Position numbers and translations under genes: made by a program. The notes beneath the pieces are model-generated. The model ran no database searches and had not been told where the DNA came from. It saw nothing but the letters and a program-made list of their open reading frames with translations. Positions 11,262 through 22,227 of a stretch of DNA of 64,000 nt are shown one piece after another. Source of the DNA: Dolomedes plantarius (taxonomy: Eukaryota; Arthropoda; Arachnida; Araneae; Dolomedidae); the NCBI GenBank assembly GCA_907164885.2, contig OU015490.1:224559054-224623053 (forward strand), read 5' to 3'. Position 1 is the first letter of the stretch, and each line of letters opens with the position of its first letter.

Positions 11262-11580
11262 ATGGTTCCGAATAAAAGTGGTCATTTTGAGAGATGGCTG
11301 TCGGAAAGAGGTTTCTTTACATAATATTGGCTCTATGGGGTCTTTAATCGGTTCTGCAGAAAATAGGACCGTTTAGAGGGGTGGCCGGCTAAAGCAATTT
11401 CACTGTATTTGACTGATAATAGAATGTAAAATATAAAAAAATCAAATGAACAAAAATAAAAAGCAAGCATAGACTGCTAAAACACTTTAACTTAAAACCT
11501 ACCCTAGCAAAGAAAACATAAAACTTTTCAATAAAGGATATTTCAGAAGCTTCATATCCTCATAATGAAAATATACAAAT
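11262..11580. other. AT-rich spacer, no gene seen
   Basis: Nothing coding is recognised. The short string ACTGATAATAGAA at 11411-11423 recurs directly at 14461-14473, just outside the right arm of the foldback element, which could be a remnant of a target duplication or chance. Confidence 0.5.
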
Positions 11581-12391
11581 ATAACTAAAAATAAATAATC
11601 CAACAGAGTTAGATAAATACTAGAAGAGTGAAGTGAAATAGGGTGGTAATTAAGTAAAACAAAAATAGTTCAAGGGTTATTAATGAGAGGTATAGTGATT
11701 TTATATGAGTACATTGCAATAAGATGTTGTGTATGTTCTGACAGTGTTAACAATTTGAAAATGGAGTAACTTCCCTTTTTATCAACTTACTTGACATGCA
11801 GTAAAACCAGAAAAATGTTGCTTTGTTATAAGTTCTCACTTGAGCACTGGAGATGGGAAACTGAAAGACTGAATCCGTTCTGTAAAACTGGAGCAACGTT
11901 GAACTTATATGAAACCCACGATAGTGAAATTTTCAGTTCAGCTACCGTAAATGATGGATCGATTTCTGCCACTTGGAGACCAGTTCATTAGCTGAACACT
12001 GTTTACTGGAACTGCATCAAACTTGCAGATAGATCTGGAACCACATACCAAGCACGAAACGCAGTAGGTAATTAGCAAGAAGCACTCAGTTGACACTGTA
12101 ACATTGGGACTTGGAAAATAAAGATTATGTGCCTTTTAGCACTCTAGATGAAGAATGAAATTGGATCACGCATGCTGAAGACAAAGAAATTGGCACACAC
12201 AAAAATTTCTTGAAAAATACCGGTTTATTATGTTCTTTTGAATACTTATAAAATAATATCACCAGCATTACACCTCCAGCCAGCCCGTATCGTAGAAAAT
12301 GTCCGAAGACAAAAATTCGAGGAGACACGCTCCAATATTGCAAACAGCATCCATCTCGCTAAAAATCGTACTCTCTTTTATGGAGGGGAAG

Positions 12392-12956
12392 CAGGCCCAG
12401 ATTTCCGCATGGGCAAGTGGGGCACTTGGCCAGGGCCCCCAAAATTATGGGGCCCCCTAATTTAGTATAAAGTTGTACATAGTTTTGAGAATTTGTTTTT
12501 TGGTTAATATAGTAAAGGGGTGCAGTGGCGGATACAGAAAAAAATCCTGGGTGGAGCACAGTGCACCCACTATAGTGAAAGCATGCTTACGTCCATAAGC
12601 GTTTCTGGTTTAATTTTTTTTTTTTTGGGGGGGGGGAGGAGGAGTTGTAATAACTCCAGACTGTGATTTATTTTGAATTTCAAAAGAAAATTTCATGAAT
12701 TTATTTATTAACATTAAAAAGTAAATTAATTAACACTTCTTATTAATATTCATTATTTTCTTCAAATTTTTAACTTGTCGGTCGAAATTTTTTTTGAATT
12801 TCTGTTCCCGATTTAAGGGAGGCCTGGGTGAGTGTCCCACATGTTCATGGGGAAATCTGGTCTTGCGGGGGACATGCCCCCCTCTGGATCTGTCCTTGAA
12901 GGGGGCCCCCAAAGTCTGCTTTGCCCAGGGCCCCTTTGTGTCAAAGTCGGACCCTA
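12392..12956. mobile_element. hAT-type MITE
   Basis: A perfect 8 bp duplication AGGGGAAG flanks it (12384-12391 and 12957-12964), diagnostic of the hAT superfamily. Ends are CAGGCCCAGATTTCC on the left and a degenerate complement of TAGGGTCCGACTTTG on the right. GGGCCCC-rich subterminal blocks resemble those of the element at 46841-47297. It is non-coding and holds a second element at 12523-12898. Confidence 0.8.
12523..12898. mobile_element. Nested hAT-like MITE
   Basis: The left end CAGTGGCGGATACAG and the right end CTGGATCTGTCCTTG are imperfect inverted repeats. The flanking octamers AAGGGGTG (12515-12522) and AAGGGGGC (12899-12906) match at six of eight positions, so the hAT assignment is likely but not certain. 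The interior has T and G runs and no ORF of known type. Confidence 0.6.
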
Positions 12957-14474
12957 AGGGGAAGCAAACGCTTTTCTACCCAAAGCCTGCTCACACAAGC
13001 CTAGGTTAATGTGCTTACTCTGATAAAGAGATCCCATTTCCTTTTAGTCTAAACAACAAAATAAAGTCTCTAGAAGGGGATAATTAATAGAATAATAAAC
13101 ACTAGCTGTATCAAATGACTAAATTAAAAGATAAATTAATTAAACTGCGATTACACTGTTATTATCTTTGGGAAACATCGGCGTATGAATACATGTAAGC
13201 TATTGCACACGTGGGAAGTAGTTATTTTTGCAGTTGAGTTGAGAAATCGAATCGCGATGCGAAATTCGAATGAGGGAATCGATTCTATAATTGGAAAATG
13301 TAAATATATTTAGGTATTGTAGATATTAACAGTATAATCGCTTTAAGCATACAATATGTATCTGGAAAATAGTTATATTTTAAATTAATATTAATACAGC
13401 TAGCAATTAATTGTTTAAAGATGAAATTAATTAAATTAAGTTAATAGTGGTTATAATTAAGTTTTTAAATTTTAGAGTAATTAATTTTACATAGTGGCAT
13501 TATGCCACAAAGAGTATAGACAAAAAACAAACAGAAATCAAGCACTAAGGGCATCCAAGCACCAGAGGCAAGATTCTGTATAAGTGCCGGAACTGTACCA
13601 TAAAAAGACATAGAGGTAACGGACAGGTCTCGTCATCAGGGAGCCTAACCAAATCAGTTACCTCAAGGGGAACTTTCTGAATAGGATGCAGGTAAGACCA
13701 AAAGACATCCCAAGGCCCCGAGTTCCCCATGGAAACATTTAGTCGAAAGAAAATGAAAAGACAAACACAACTTACAGTAAGGGCTCAACACACCGTACAT
13801 GCAAGCACACAAATAATCCTAATGCAAAGCTAAAGATGCATACACACCCCAATTCCGTAAGCGACGGTTATGGATGCCCTAAAAATTTCGGCAGTTTAAA
13901 AGTTTTAAAAAAATGGCATTTAGGCTCAGGGATTTTTAAAGATGTTTAGGATAGTGTTTATGTTTTCATTTGTTTAAGCTGTAATGGGGGGGGGTGGCGC
14001 TGTAGTATTGTTACAATGACGTAACTACTAGGATAGAATTGGCTGCTGTTTCGCCATAACCGTCATTTACGAAATTGGGGTGTGTATGCATCTTTGGCTT
14101 TGCATTAGGATTATTTGTGTGCTTGCATGTACGATGCGTTGAGCCCTTACTGTAAGTTGTGTTTGTCTTTTCATTTTCTTTCGACTAAATGTTTCCATGG
14201 GGAACTCGGGGCCTTGGGATGTCTTTTGGTCTTACCTGCATCCTATTCAGAAAGTTCCCCTTGAGGTAACTGATTTGGTTAGGCTCCCTGATGACGAGAC
14301 CTGTCGGTTACCTCTATGTCATTTTATGGTTCAGTTACGGCACTTATACAGAATCTTGCCTCTGGTGCGTGGATGACCTTAGTGCTTGATTTCTGTTTGT
14401 TTTTTGTCTACACTCTTCTAGTATTTATCTAACTCTGTTGGATTATTTATTTTTAGTTATACTGATAATAGAAG

Positions 14475-15330
14475 TTACACATTGTAAAGTCGAAATTTAT
14501 TAGAAAGATTTGCTGGACAGGGCAACAGTCGAACACCCTCTGTGTCGAGGTAGGTCAGGGCACGACGGGCAGCATGCGGTCTTACGTTATCTTGTTGAAA
14601 GAAGATGTCTAAGAGGCCTCGAAGATAGGGCACAGTCACCGGCCTTAAGATCTGAGACATGTAACGCTGGCTGTTCAGATTACCGACGACACGAACAAGA
14701 GGTATTCGTGTCGTGTACCCAATGGCTGGCCATACCATCACACCAGGTGCAGGGCCAGTATGACGATATCGAATGCAAGCAGGCCACGTGCGTTCTCCTC
14801 GGTTCCTCCAGACACGGATACATCCATCATGATGCTGCACGCAGAACCGAGACTCGTCTGAAAAGAAGATGTGGTGCCACTCATGTATCCAGTTTTGTCG
14901 TTGGGCGCACCACTGTCGCCATGCGTCTCTATGCTGCAGTGTCAAGGGAAGCCGCAATAATGGTCGCCGTGCAGACAGTCCGTGCTCCAGACGTCGTCGC
15001 AGTGTCCGTGCGGATACTTGACGTGCTGCAAACAAGCCCATTTCCTGACTCAAGGTCTGTGAATTGGCTGTACGATCCTGCAATGCCGACCTGACATCAT
15101 GTCTGTCCTCCCGTGCGTCAGTGGCGGGAGGCTGTTGAGATCATGCATGGCATTTAGTATGAACCTCCTGAACCCATCGATCCCATATTCGCATGACAGT
15201 CGTTGGATTCCGACCAATGCGAGTAGCAATATCGCGGAACGATAAACCTCACTCTCGATAGGCCACGATCCTGTCGCTATCGAATTTAGACATGTACTGG
15301 CAGTTATTTATCCTTCTTATACGAGGCATA
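14475..15330 (-). pseudogene. Tc1-like transposase (broken, 3'-truncated)
   Basis: Reading from 15330 downwards, MPRIRRINN and then SFRDIATRIGRNPTTVMRIW form the paired helix-turn-helix DNA-binding domain of Tc1 transposases, already with in-frame stops. The block 15083-14475 carries the catalytic core: first Asp in FFSDESRFCV, GVMVWPAIGY, and second Asp in FFQQDNVRPHAA. The sequence diverges right after LLPCPA, before the third acidic residue, so the 3' end is missing. No terminal inverted repeat is visible. It was cut-and-paste machinery and is now dead. Confidence 0.85.
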
Positions 15331-15415
15331 ACATGATCTTCTCACAAACAACCAACGTTCAAATGCAATTTCCGAATGAGAAATCCGCGGCGTAACTTTC
15401 CTTTTATACAGATAC

Positions 15416-18400
15416 CCCAGTCAAAATAGACCCGATTTTGACGAATGGCTAAAAAAAATATGAAAGTTTTGAAATTTGGTGGAGATGTTTGTTTAAGCAT
15501 GCTAATGAACATACTAAAAGTCCCCACCGATCAGACTTGAGCTTTCGCCGCCATCTTGGAAAATGTGTACACTTTTTTGGTTTTTTGGAAATATCTTTAA
15601 AAATATTGATTTTATAAAAAATAATTAAATACAAAAATTAAAGAGCATTAAATTATGAACAAAAATCATTCATAACGTTTTTTTATATGTCTAACAGGAA
15701 CAAAGATAATTGACTTTGAAAAGAGCGCACTATCACACCTGGGACGCGCAAGCGCGGTTCCCCATCGCGGTGGGGGGAAATACCCGCGCATGTGCATACC
15801 ATAATTAGCCAAATTAGTTTTACACTAAATGGGAAGGTTGTTTGTATTTATTCAAATAACTAGGGAAATATTAACTTTACGTAAAAAAAGTTTATTCCAA
15901 AATTTAAAAAACATTAAATTATGTGCAAAAACGATTTTATACATTTTTGTAGTAAACCTAACAGGAACGAAGATATTGACTATAAAATGAGCATTGATAA
16001 TGGCGGTAGCTTCTACAAAAAACATATATTATATTTTTTTATAAGTCTAACTCGAACAAAGATAATTGACTTTGGAAAGAGCGCAGTATCACACCAGGGA
16101 TGCGCATGCGTGGGTGCCCATCGCGATGGCTGGAAGACACGCGCATGGGCATACCGTATACGCCAAATCGGTCTTACCCTAGTATTTTCCTAGCCAGTTA
16201 ATAGTTAGTCACCGTTCCGTGTGCGTCTGTGAACAATGGCTGATACGGAACTATGTTTTATATGTAAAAAATGAATGTCAAATGATGATTTCGTGAATGT
16301 AGTAGAAAAGGGGATCGACGCTTTAAGAGAGCTAGTGTCCAAAGAAAAGACAATAAGCATGAGCAGTTGGAACATTTAAAATCTGTTTCGGTTCATTCGT
16401 TGTGTCGGAGAAATTACACCAGACCAGGAAGTATAAAAGTTGATTTAAAAAGAAATGCAGAAATCGCGTCAACATCCCAAAGTGAAGAGCGCGCGGTAAG
16501 TTTACGATCTTTTTTACCTCAGTTCGATTTTCGAACAAAATGTTTCTTTTGTACGGCAGTGATAGACGAAGAATTCAAAGCAAGACAAAAGAAAAAACCA
16601 ACTGACAGGCGAAGAACTATATACGAAGTTAGGAGTCTCGAAATGAAAAACAAAGTTCTTGAAGCTGCAGAGAATAGACATGACCAGTGGGGAGAGGAAG
16701 TTCAGTGTCGTATAATAAACGTTGCTGATTTAGTTGAAGCTGATGCGATTTATCACCAAGATTGCTTCAGGACTTTTTTCTACACACTGCACCAATCAGA
16801 AAGAGAGGACGACGTGAGTCGGATTACGTCTCAGCAGCTGTAGACGAAATATCCTTCTTCCTTGATAATAATGACGACTGTCGATTCTCACTACCCGAAC
16901 TCAAATCTCAAATTACAGGGCTAGTTCCAGACGATATCACTTTGAGAAATAAGTTGAAACAAAAATACGGGGATGGCATTATTTTTGCTTCAAACTCCAA
17001 AAACGTTACTGTCATATGTTTACGTAATACTGGAATGAAAGTCTTATCAGACTCTTGGTACGACAAAAGGATACGAAATGATCGTGAGGAGCGTCTACGA
17101 ATAGTACAAACTGCTGCAGCCATAATAAAAGAAGATATCCAGACACCAGTTAATGACACTCATTGCTACCCTCCACGTGATAACTTTTTCAGAGATGTGA
17201 ACAAGGGTATTCCAGAAAGCCTAAAATCTTTTTTGGAGCACTTGATTATTAAAAAAAAGACTTCTAAGGCCGAAAAAAAGGTCACTTCAATAGCTCACGT
17301 CATTATATCAGCGCTAAGGCCACGATCATTTATGTCTCCTCTGCTCAATGGTCTTGCTTTATTTTTGTACAAAAAGTACTGTTCCAAGAATTTAATAACA
17401 ATGCTCTCGAACTTGGGATTTTGTTCTTCTTACTATGAAGCCCAAACACTTGAGATGTCAGCCATAAATCATCCGCAACCCCAAATGCGCGAGGGATCAT
17501 TCTGCCTATTCGTATTTGACAATGCAGATTTCAATGTGTCGACAATCGATGGCCTGAATACGTTTCATAGCATGGGGGGGGGGGGATTGCTTGTTTTACT
17601 TCAGAGTCAGCAGTGGAACCCGGGACGAAAATAAAAAAGTAACCGAACTTACATCCACATCGACCGTAGGCAAAATGGGAATCATTCCTCTGGAAACGTT
17701 TGAAAATTTTCGAGGGCCTGGGTTAAAAACAATTACTATCGAAGATTTGAATGTCGTAAATCCTTTAGCGGAAAATTTACCACTGCCTAAGCCATCTGAT
17801 ATCTCCTGGATGTGTGCTAAGTGGTTAGGTCTTCCACAGATACCTGAATTGATAGGATTTTTCCATTGTATAACCAGAAACCAGCCTTGTGAAAAGACCA
17901 AAGTAATACCCCTTCCCTTTGTTAATTCACCACCAAGCAAGTATGGCACCATTTTCACTGTGCTGAAATATGCTGCCCAACAGTGTGTTAAAATGCACCA
18001 AAAGTCTTGCATACTCACGTTTGACCAACCACTGTATATTAAAGCTCGAGAGATAGTCGCAGCAACATCCAATCCATTATTATTAAGTTGCATTGTGAGG
18101 CTTGGTGGATTCCATCCTTTAATGTCATTCTTAGGCTGCATTGGGTACATAATGTCTGGAAGTGGGTTAAAAGAAATACTCACTTTGATTTATGCACCTA
18201 CGTCAGTAGAAATAATATTGCCTGGCCATACATACGCTAGGGCCGTCCGAGCTCATTTATTGACCCAAACAGCTTTAGCAAAAATAATTTTTGACAGCAT
18301 GGACATATCGGATTTGGAATGTTAAAATCTCCGTGAGTTGTTTCGAGAATTTGCTACTGAACCACCATCTCAAGAAACCTTAAACACACGCACTCAAATA

Positions 18401-19575
18401 CGAGCCATCGAAATTAAAATGAGGAAGACATTGGAGCACCTGAAAAAGAAAGGCCCAACTGCCTGTGGGACTGGAAGCGTCAAGAGAAAATTCTTGTGCC
18501 CATCACAACTATGGATGCAGTAGCTCCCGATTCAGTTTTAAACATGGTCTTTTGCAACTGTAAGACTGACTGTGGAGTAAGATTCGGATGTCGGAAAGCA
18601 GGCATCAACTGCACAACGGCCTGCAATAATTGCAATGGGGTATGTCAGAATGGCATCAGCCCTGTTGATGATGACGATCGAATGAAAGAAGTTGATGAAT
18701 GGGCCGATGCTAGCGGATCCATAGACGATCTATACATGCCTGACGAAGGGGAGAATCCCGTACCGAAAAAAGCACGTAAATCCTGAAGTAGGTAAGCTTT
18801 AACAATTATTTGCAATGGAAATCTGATAGTGAATACCCCCAAGTTTACTACATTCATGTATAAAATTAATAATGATTAATTATCTACATAGCCAAAAACA
18901 TTAAATTCTATTTTCTTGTGTTTAAAGAATGCCGAAATGTGGGAGAGGTTAGAAATTCAAAGAAGAGCGCCTGCAACGAGATTTTAAAGCTACCTCCATT
19001 ATCAACGCGCATTTTATAGTCAATATCTTCGTTCCTGTTAGGCTTACGACAAAAATGTATAAAATCGTTTTTGTACATAATTTAATGTTTTTTAATTTTT
19101 GAAATAAACTTTTTTTTACGTAAAGTTAATATTTCCCTAGTTATTTGAAAAAATACAAAAAAACATTCCCATTTAGTGTAAAACTAATTTGGCTAATTAT
19201 GGTATGCACATGCGCGGGTATTTCCCCCCACCGCGATGGGGAACCGCGCTTGCGCGTCCCAGGTGTGATAGTGCGCTCTTTTCAAAGTCAATTATCTTTG
19301 TTCCTGTTAGACATATAAAAAAAGTTATGAATGATTTTTGTTCATAATTTAATGCTCTTTAATTTTTGCATTTAATTATTTTTTATAAAAATCAATATTT
19401 TTAAAGTTATTGCCAAAAAACCAAAAAAGTGTACACATTTTCCAAGATGGCAGCGAAAGCTCAAGTCTGATCGGTGGGGACTTTTAGTATGTTCATTAGC
19501 ATGCCTAAACAAACATCTCCACCAATTTTCAAAACTTTCATATTTTTTTTAGCCATAAAACCTATTTTGACTGGG
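15416..19575 (+). mobile_element. 4.2 kb DNA transposon with ~590 bp terminal inverted repeats, superfamily unassigned
   Basis: Positions 15416-16014 and 18988-19575 are long, slightly diverged inverted repeats. The outermost bases read CCCAGTCAAAATAG on the left and the complement at the right. The body carries a plus-strand transposon protein in at least four frames (16236-18786). A motif from inside the repeat (GATAATTGACTTTG followed by a GC-rich block) recurs once more at about 16060-16170. The flanking bases do not give a clear target duplication. Confidence 0.85.
16236..18786 (+). pseudogene. Cysteine-rich transposon protein of unassigned family (frameshifted)
   Basis: The N-terminus (MADTELCFIC near 16236) meets a stop after 12 codons, then continues as 16367-16843 with FDFRTKCFFCTAVIDEEF, a paired-cysteine motif, and a later C and H (YHQDCFRTFF). 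Shifted frames follow: 16762-17634 with FDNADFNVSTIDGLNTFHS, 17591-18325 with IVRLGGFHPLMSFLGCIG, and 18496-18786. The frame change near 17575 is at an 11-base G run. The C-terminal piece has ten cysteines (CNCKTDCGVRFGCRKAG), like a CXC/tesmin cluster. From memory, this architecture recurs in arthropod repeats; I cannot name a superfamily. Confidence 0.7.
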
Positions 19576-21369
19576 CTAAGAGTTTGAGATGCCGTTTCTC
19601 CCCCCTGCGTCATTCGATTGCGATTAAATGCTAATCATTTGCCTATTCCAGCTTCTTCTTCCTTTCGTGCGAATTTAACGTTTTTATCATCCCTCCTTCA
19701 TAGTGTTGCAATTTTAATGGCCAGCAGTGTATTACAGCCAAGTTAGAGATAGAATGTTAAAACTGTTAAAATCAAAAGTTATAGAAATTAGTATTCCCAA
19801 ATTAAATTATAATATTTCTTTTTGAAATTTTGTCCTTAAGAGATAGGTGTATTGCTTCTGTAATAGGTGCATGTATATAAGTATTACTTTTGTTCTTAAT
19901 TTTTATCTTTTTTTATCCATAAATTAATCGTATTCGTAAAAATAAGCTAAAGAAAAATCATTTTTCTTTTTTTTCTAGTTACTTTATTTTTTATGTACAT
20001 AAAAATGTATGAATCGAATTTGCAGTCAATATTTATGAAATTGCGTATAATTTACCCATTCTAAACAAAATGCGAGCAACTAAATTTCTAGTTTACATAG
20101 TTTAGATTTTCTGCCACATTTCTCTATTTTTTTTCCCTCTTTCGTAAGGTTTCGTTCAAACTATATTACGTTAAATAATCATGTATATTCATAAAAAGTG
20201 GTGTTACCATTGTTTCTACGTTATATAATTAGCACATTAAATAATAATACCATACACTAAAAACAAAATATAATTCTAACCCATTATAGCTGTGGTTATT
20301 TAAAAAAAACTATTCTTCGAAGTTCTTCATAACAAAATATTAACTGTAATTGTAATGGACCCGTTGGGGTAGGTGGAGTTCACACAGAATCCGAATCGTT
20401 AGCTTAAATTTTTTTAACCAATCATATACCAATTAGCGCCAACGAAACAAATAAGCGTCAACGGAATCTTTAATGCTTACGTTGACGGATTCTATGTGAA
20501 CAGGCCCTAAGAGGGTGTTCAGAAATTTGTCGGAAAATTCAGGGATGTGTGTGACGTATTTCTTGAGTTGAAAATCTTTCACAGTCACGCACTACAATGC
20601 TATAAGTAACATCACGCTAGGGCAAAAAAGCAATAGGTCCTTTAAGAATCCATACTACAATTTTGGCATGCATCACAATTACATTTATCAAAAAAAGAGA
20701 CACCGCCGTTATGGCTCTTTTCGGTGTACCTGGGCCAAAGGCTTTAAGGCTGCAGTATACTAATCCTATTGGATTCGCTCACCTCAGTGTTAACCTTTGG
20801 AGAAAATGTATCCAAGGATTGGCAACATTGGATTTAACATTAGAAAGACGGGAATTTTTTTCTTACTAAAAAGACTGAACGCCGTCATTTTGACGGGTAA
20901 AAATAAAATCAACAATTTTCAATATTTAATTTTTCTAAATGGTTAAATACTTTAAATTTTGAACTATTTCATATCAATATATAACAAATTAGTATATATT
21001 TAGATATATTTTTATACAGGTATGCCGAGATGACAACCTGGTATGGTTTATCCGTAAAAATATATGCATGGTGCAGTCCCTATTTTTCAACACTAATATT
21101 TCCGAAGAGCCAATGTTTCTGTTATTTGCAAAAGGGGGATGAGACGAAAAGTAACTAACACCTTTTCGGTACTTTAGGATTATTCCGTCGACCTGTCAAC
21201 GCTCGCGAAAATGCGAAAATCCTTTGGCGCCATCATAATGAAAAGCAATTTCAAAAATGGAGGGCTCAAAACTCCCGTTTGTGACTGCCCTCCGGTTTAT
21301 TTACTGCTGGTCGCATGGATTAACATCAATTGAATGGGGAGAAAAACAGCTGGATATGAGGGAATTGTG
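19576..21369. other. AT-rich stretch, no gene recognised
   Basis: Apart from the PIF-like MITE at 20356-20507, I see no coding region, RNA gene or element with definable ends. The 68-codon ORF at 20663 has no recognisable domain. Confidence 0.5.
20356..20507. mobile_element. PIF/Harbinger-like MITE (degenerate left end)
   Basis: The right end GATTCTATGTGAACAGGCCC is followed by TAA (20508-20510). The left side has TAA (20353-20355) and then a degenerate copy of the same end, with TTCACACAGAATCCG recognisable. The right terminus equals that of the better preserved MITE at 29911-30096, whose 3 bp TTA duplication points to PIF/Harbinger. Confidence 0.65.
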
Positions 21370-21500
21370 CAGTGACGTAGCGAGAATTACTGGCGCCCGG
21401 GGCACGATACCTTTTTGGCGCCCCCCCCCCAAATAAAAATTGAAATTTTTCGGAATATCTTGTTTGTCTTGGGGACCATTTGGTGCTTCAAACATCACAC
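21370..21500. mobile_element. Isolated DNA-transposon terminus
   Basis: CAGTGACGTAGCGAGAATTA followed by GGCGCCCGGGGCAC and a C run looks like the start of a short DNA transposon. I find no matching inverted end downstream, so the right border is unknown. The interior is non-coding. Confidence 0.35.
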
Positions 21501-21737
21501 CTCCCCCGCAAGATCTGTGTTAAAATTTTCTTTAAATGTAACACAGAGCTGAATTTAATTAGTTGGAAATTCAGACCGCCTAAAGTTTAACATATTTAGC
21601 ACAAAATACAAAATGAATAGGAATAAACACATAAAACAAAACAATAAAAACACAAAAGTAAATAAACACTAAACAAAATACTAAGATAATATAATGAAAT
21701 TTAAATTTCTACGTATTTAATGTCCATATAATAGTCT

Positions 21738-22227
21738 CTACTTATCTTCAAATAGTCTGGATAATGCGTCTTCATGGGGCATTTTAGATCCAGGACAATG
21801 TTTTATACTTACATTATACTTTTGGAGAGCAAAAACCCATCGTTGTAATCGTGAAGATTGAGGGGCACATTTTGTTAGGTAAGATAAAGGATTGTGGTCT
21901 GTATATAGTTCTATTTCAGAACCGAAAACTAGAGTTTCAAACTTCTTCAAACTCCAAACAATAGCATATTCTTCCCTCTCTATCGTAGACCAAGCTTGCT
22001 GGGTTTTATTCAGTTTTTGACTTGCGTAAGCAATAGGTAGAAGTAACCCATTGTTTCTTTGAGATAAACAAGCAGCAATACCATACTGGGATGCATCCGT
22101 ATGTATTATAAATGGTTCACTCATCACAGGAGTGTGAAGTGCTGTGGCGTTCATTAAAGCAGCTTTTAGTTTGTTAAAGGCTATGTTGTGTACATCTGAT
22201 CAGAGGAAATTTTCTGGAACTTTCTTC
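21738..22227 (-). pseudogene. Ty3-type retrotransposon RNase H domain
   Basis: The minus-strand ORF from 22154 to 21738 contains a Ty3/mdg4-type RNase H: FIIHTDASQYGIAACL (first Asp), YASQKLNKTQQAWSTIEREE (catalytic Glu region), VFGSEIELYTDHNPLSYLT (TDH motif), then LQRWVFALQKYNV and PHEDALSR. Upstream (22155-22227) the connection region is readable with one stop. No integrase follows, so the element is truncated on the left. Its reverse transcriptase lies beyond the insertion at 22228-24186. Confidence 0.9.

Larger units (their letters stand above)
11631..13509. mobile_element. 1.88 kb insertion in the foldback left arm
   Basis: Aligning the left arm to the right arm shows that 11631-13509 is extra. 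Its borders carry a near-identical short duplication (AAGAGTG at 11624-11630, AAGAGTA at 13510-13516). No terminal inverted repeat or ORF of known type is visible. It holds the two nested hAT-like elements at 12392-12956. The stretches 11631-12391 and 12957-13509 are AT-rich and hold no recognised gene. Confidence 0.6.
11581..14465. mobile_element. Foldback element with long inverted arms, left arm interrupted
   Basis: The right arm (about 14052-14460) is the reverse complement of two separated left pieces: 11581-11630 and about 13510-13873. For example AATAATCCAACAGAGTTAGA on the left matches its complement near 14430. The arms are ~410 bp and visibly more than 90 percent identical, around a ~180 bp loop (13874-14051). 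The left arm is split by an insertion spanning 11631-13509. Both arms contain a matching ~61-codon ORF (see findings). Confidence 0.85.

Noticed and set aside
11791..11991. 66-residue ORF as a gene
   Set aside because: Short, without domain or splice context, inside the 1.88 kb insertion.
11411..14473. ACTGATAATAGAA direct repeat as a 13 bp target duplication of the foldback element
   Set aside because: The left copy lies about 160 bp outside the left arm end, so it does not flank the element tightly; noted only as a possibility.
14510..15094. 194-residue plus ORF
   Set aside because: It is the antisense shadow of the Tc1 transposase core on the minus strand.
17596..18183. 195-residue minus ORF
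   Set aside because: It is antisense to the cysteine-rich transposon protein and has no domain of its own.
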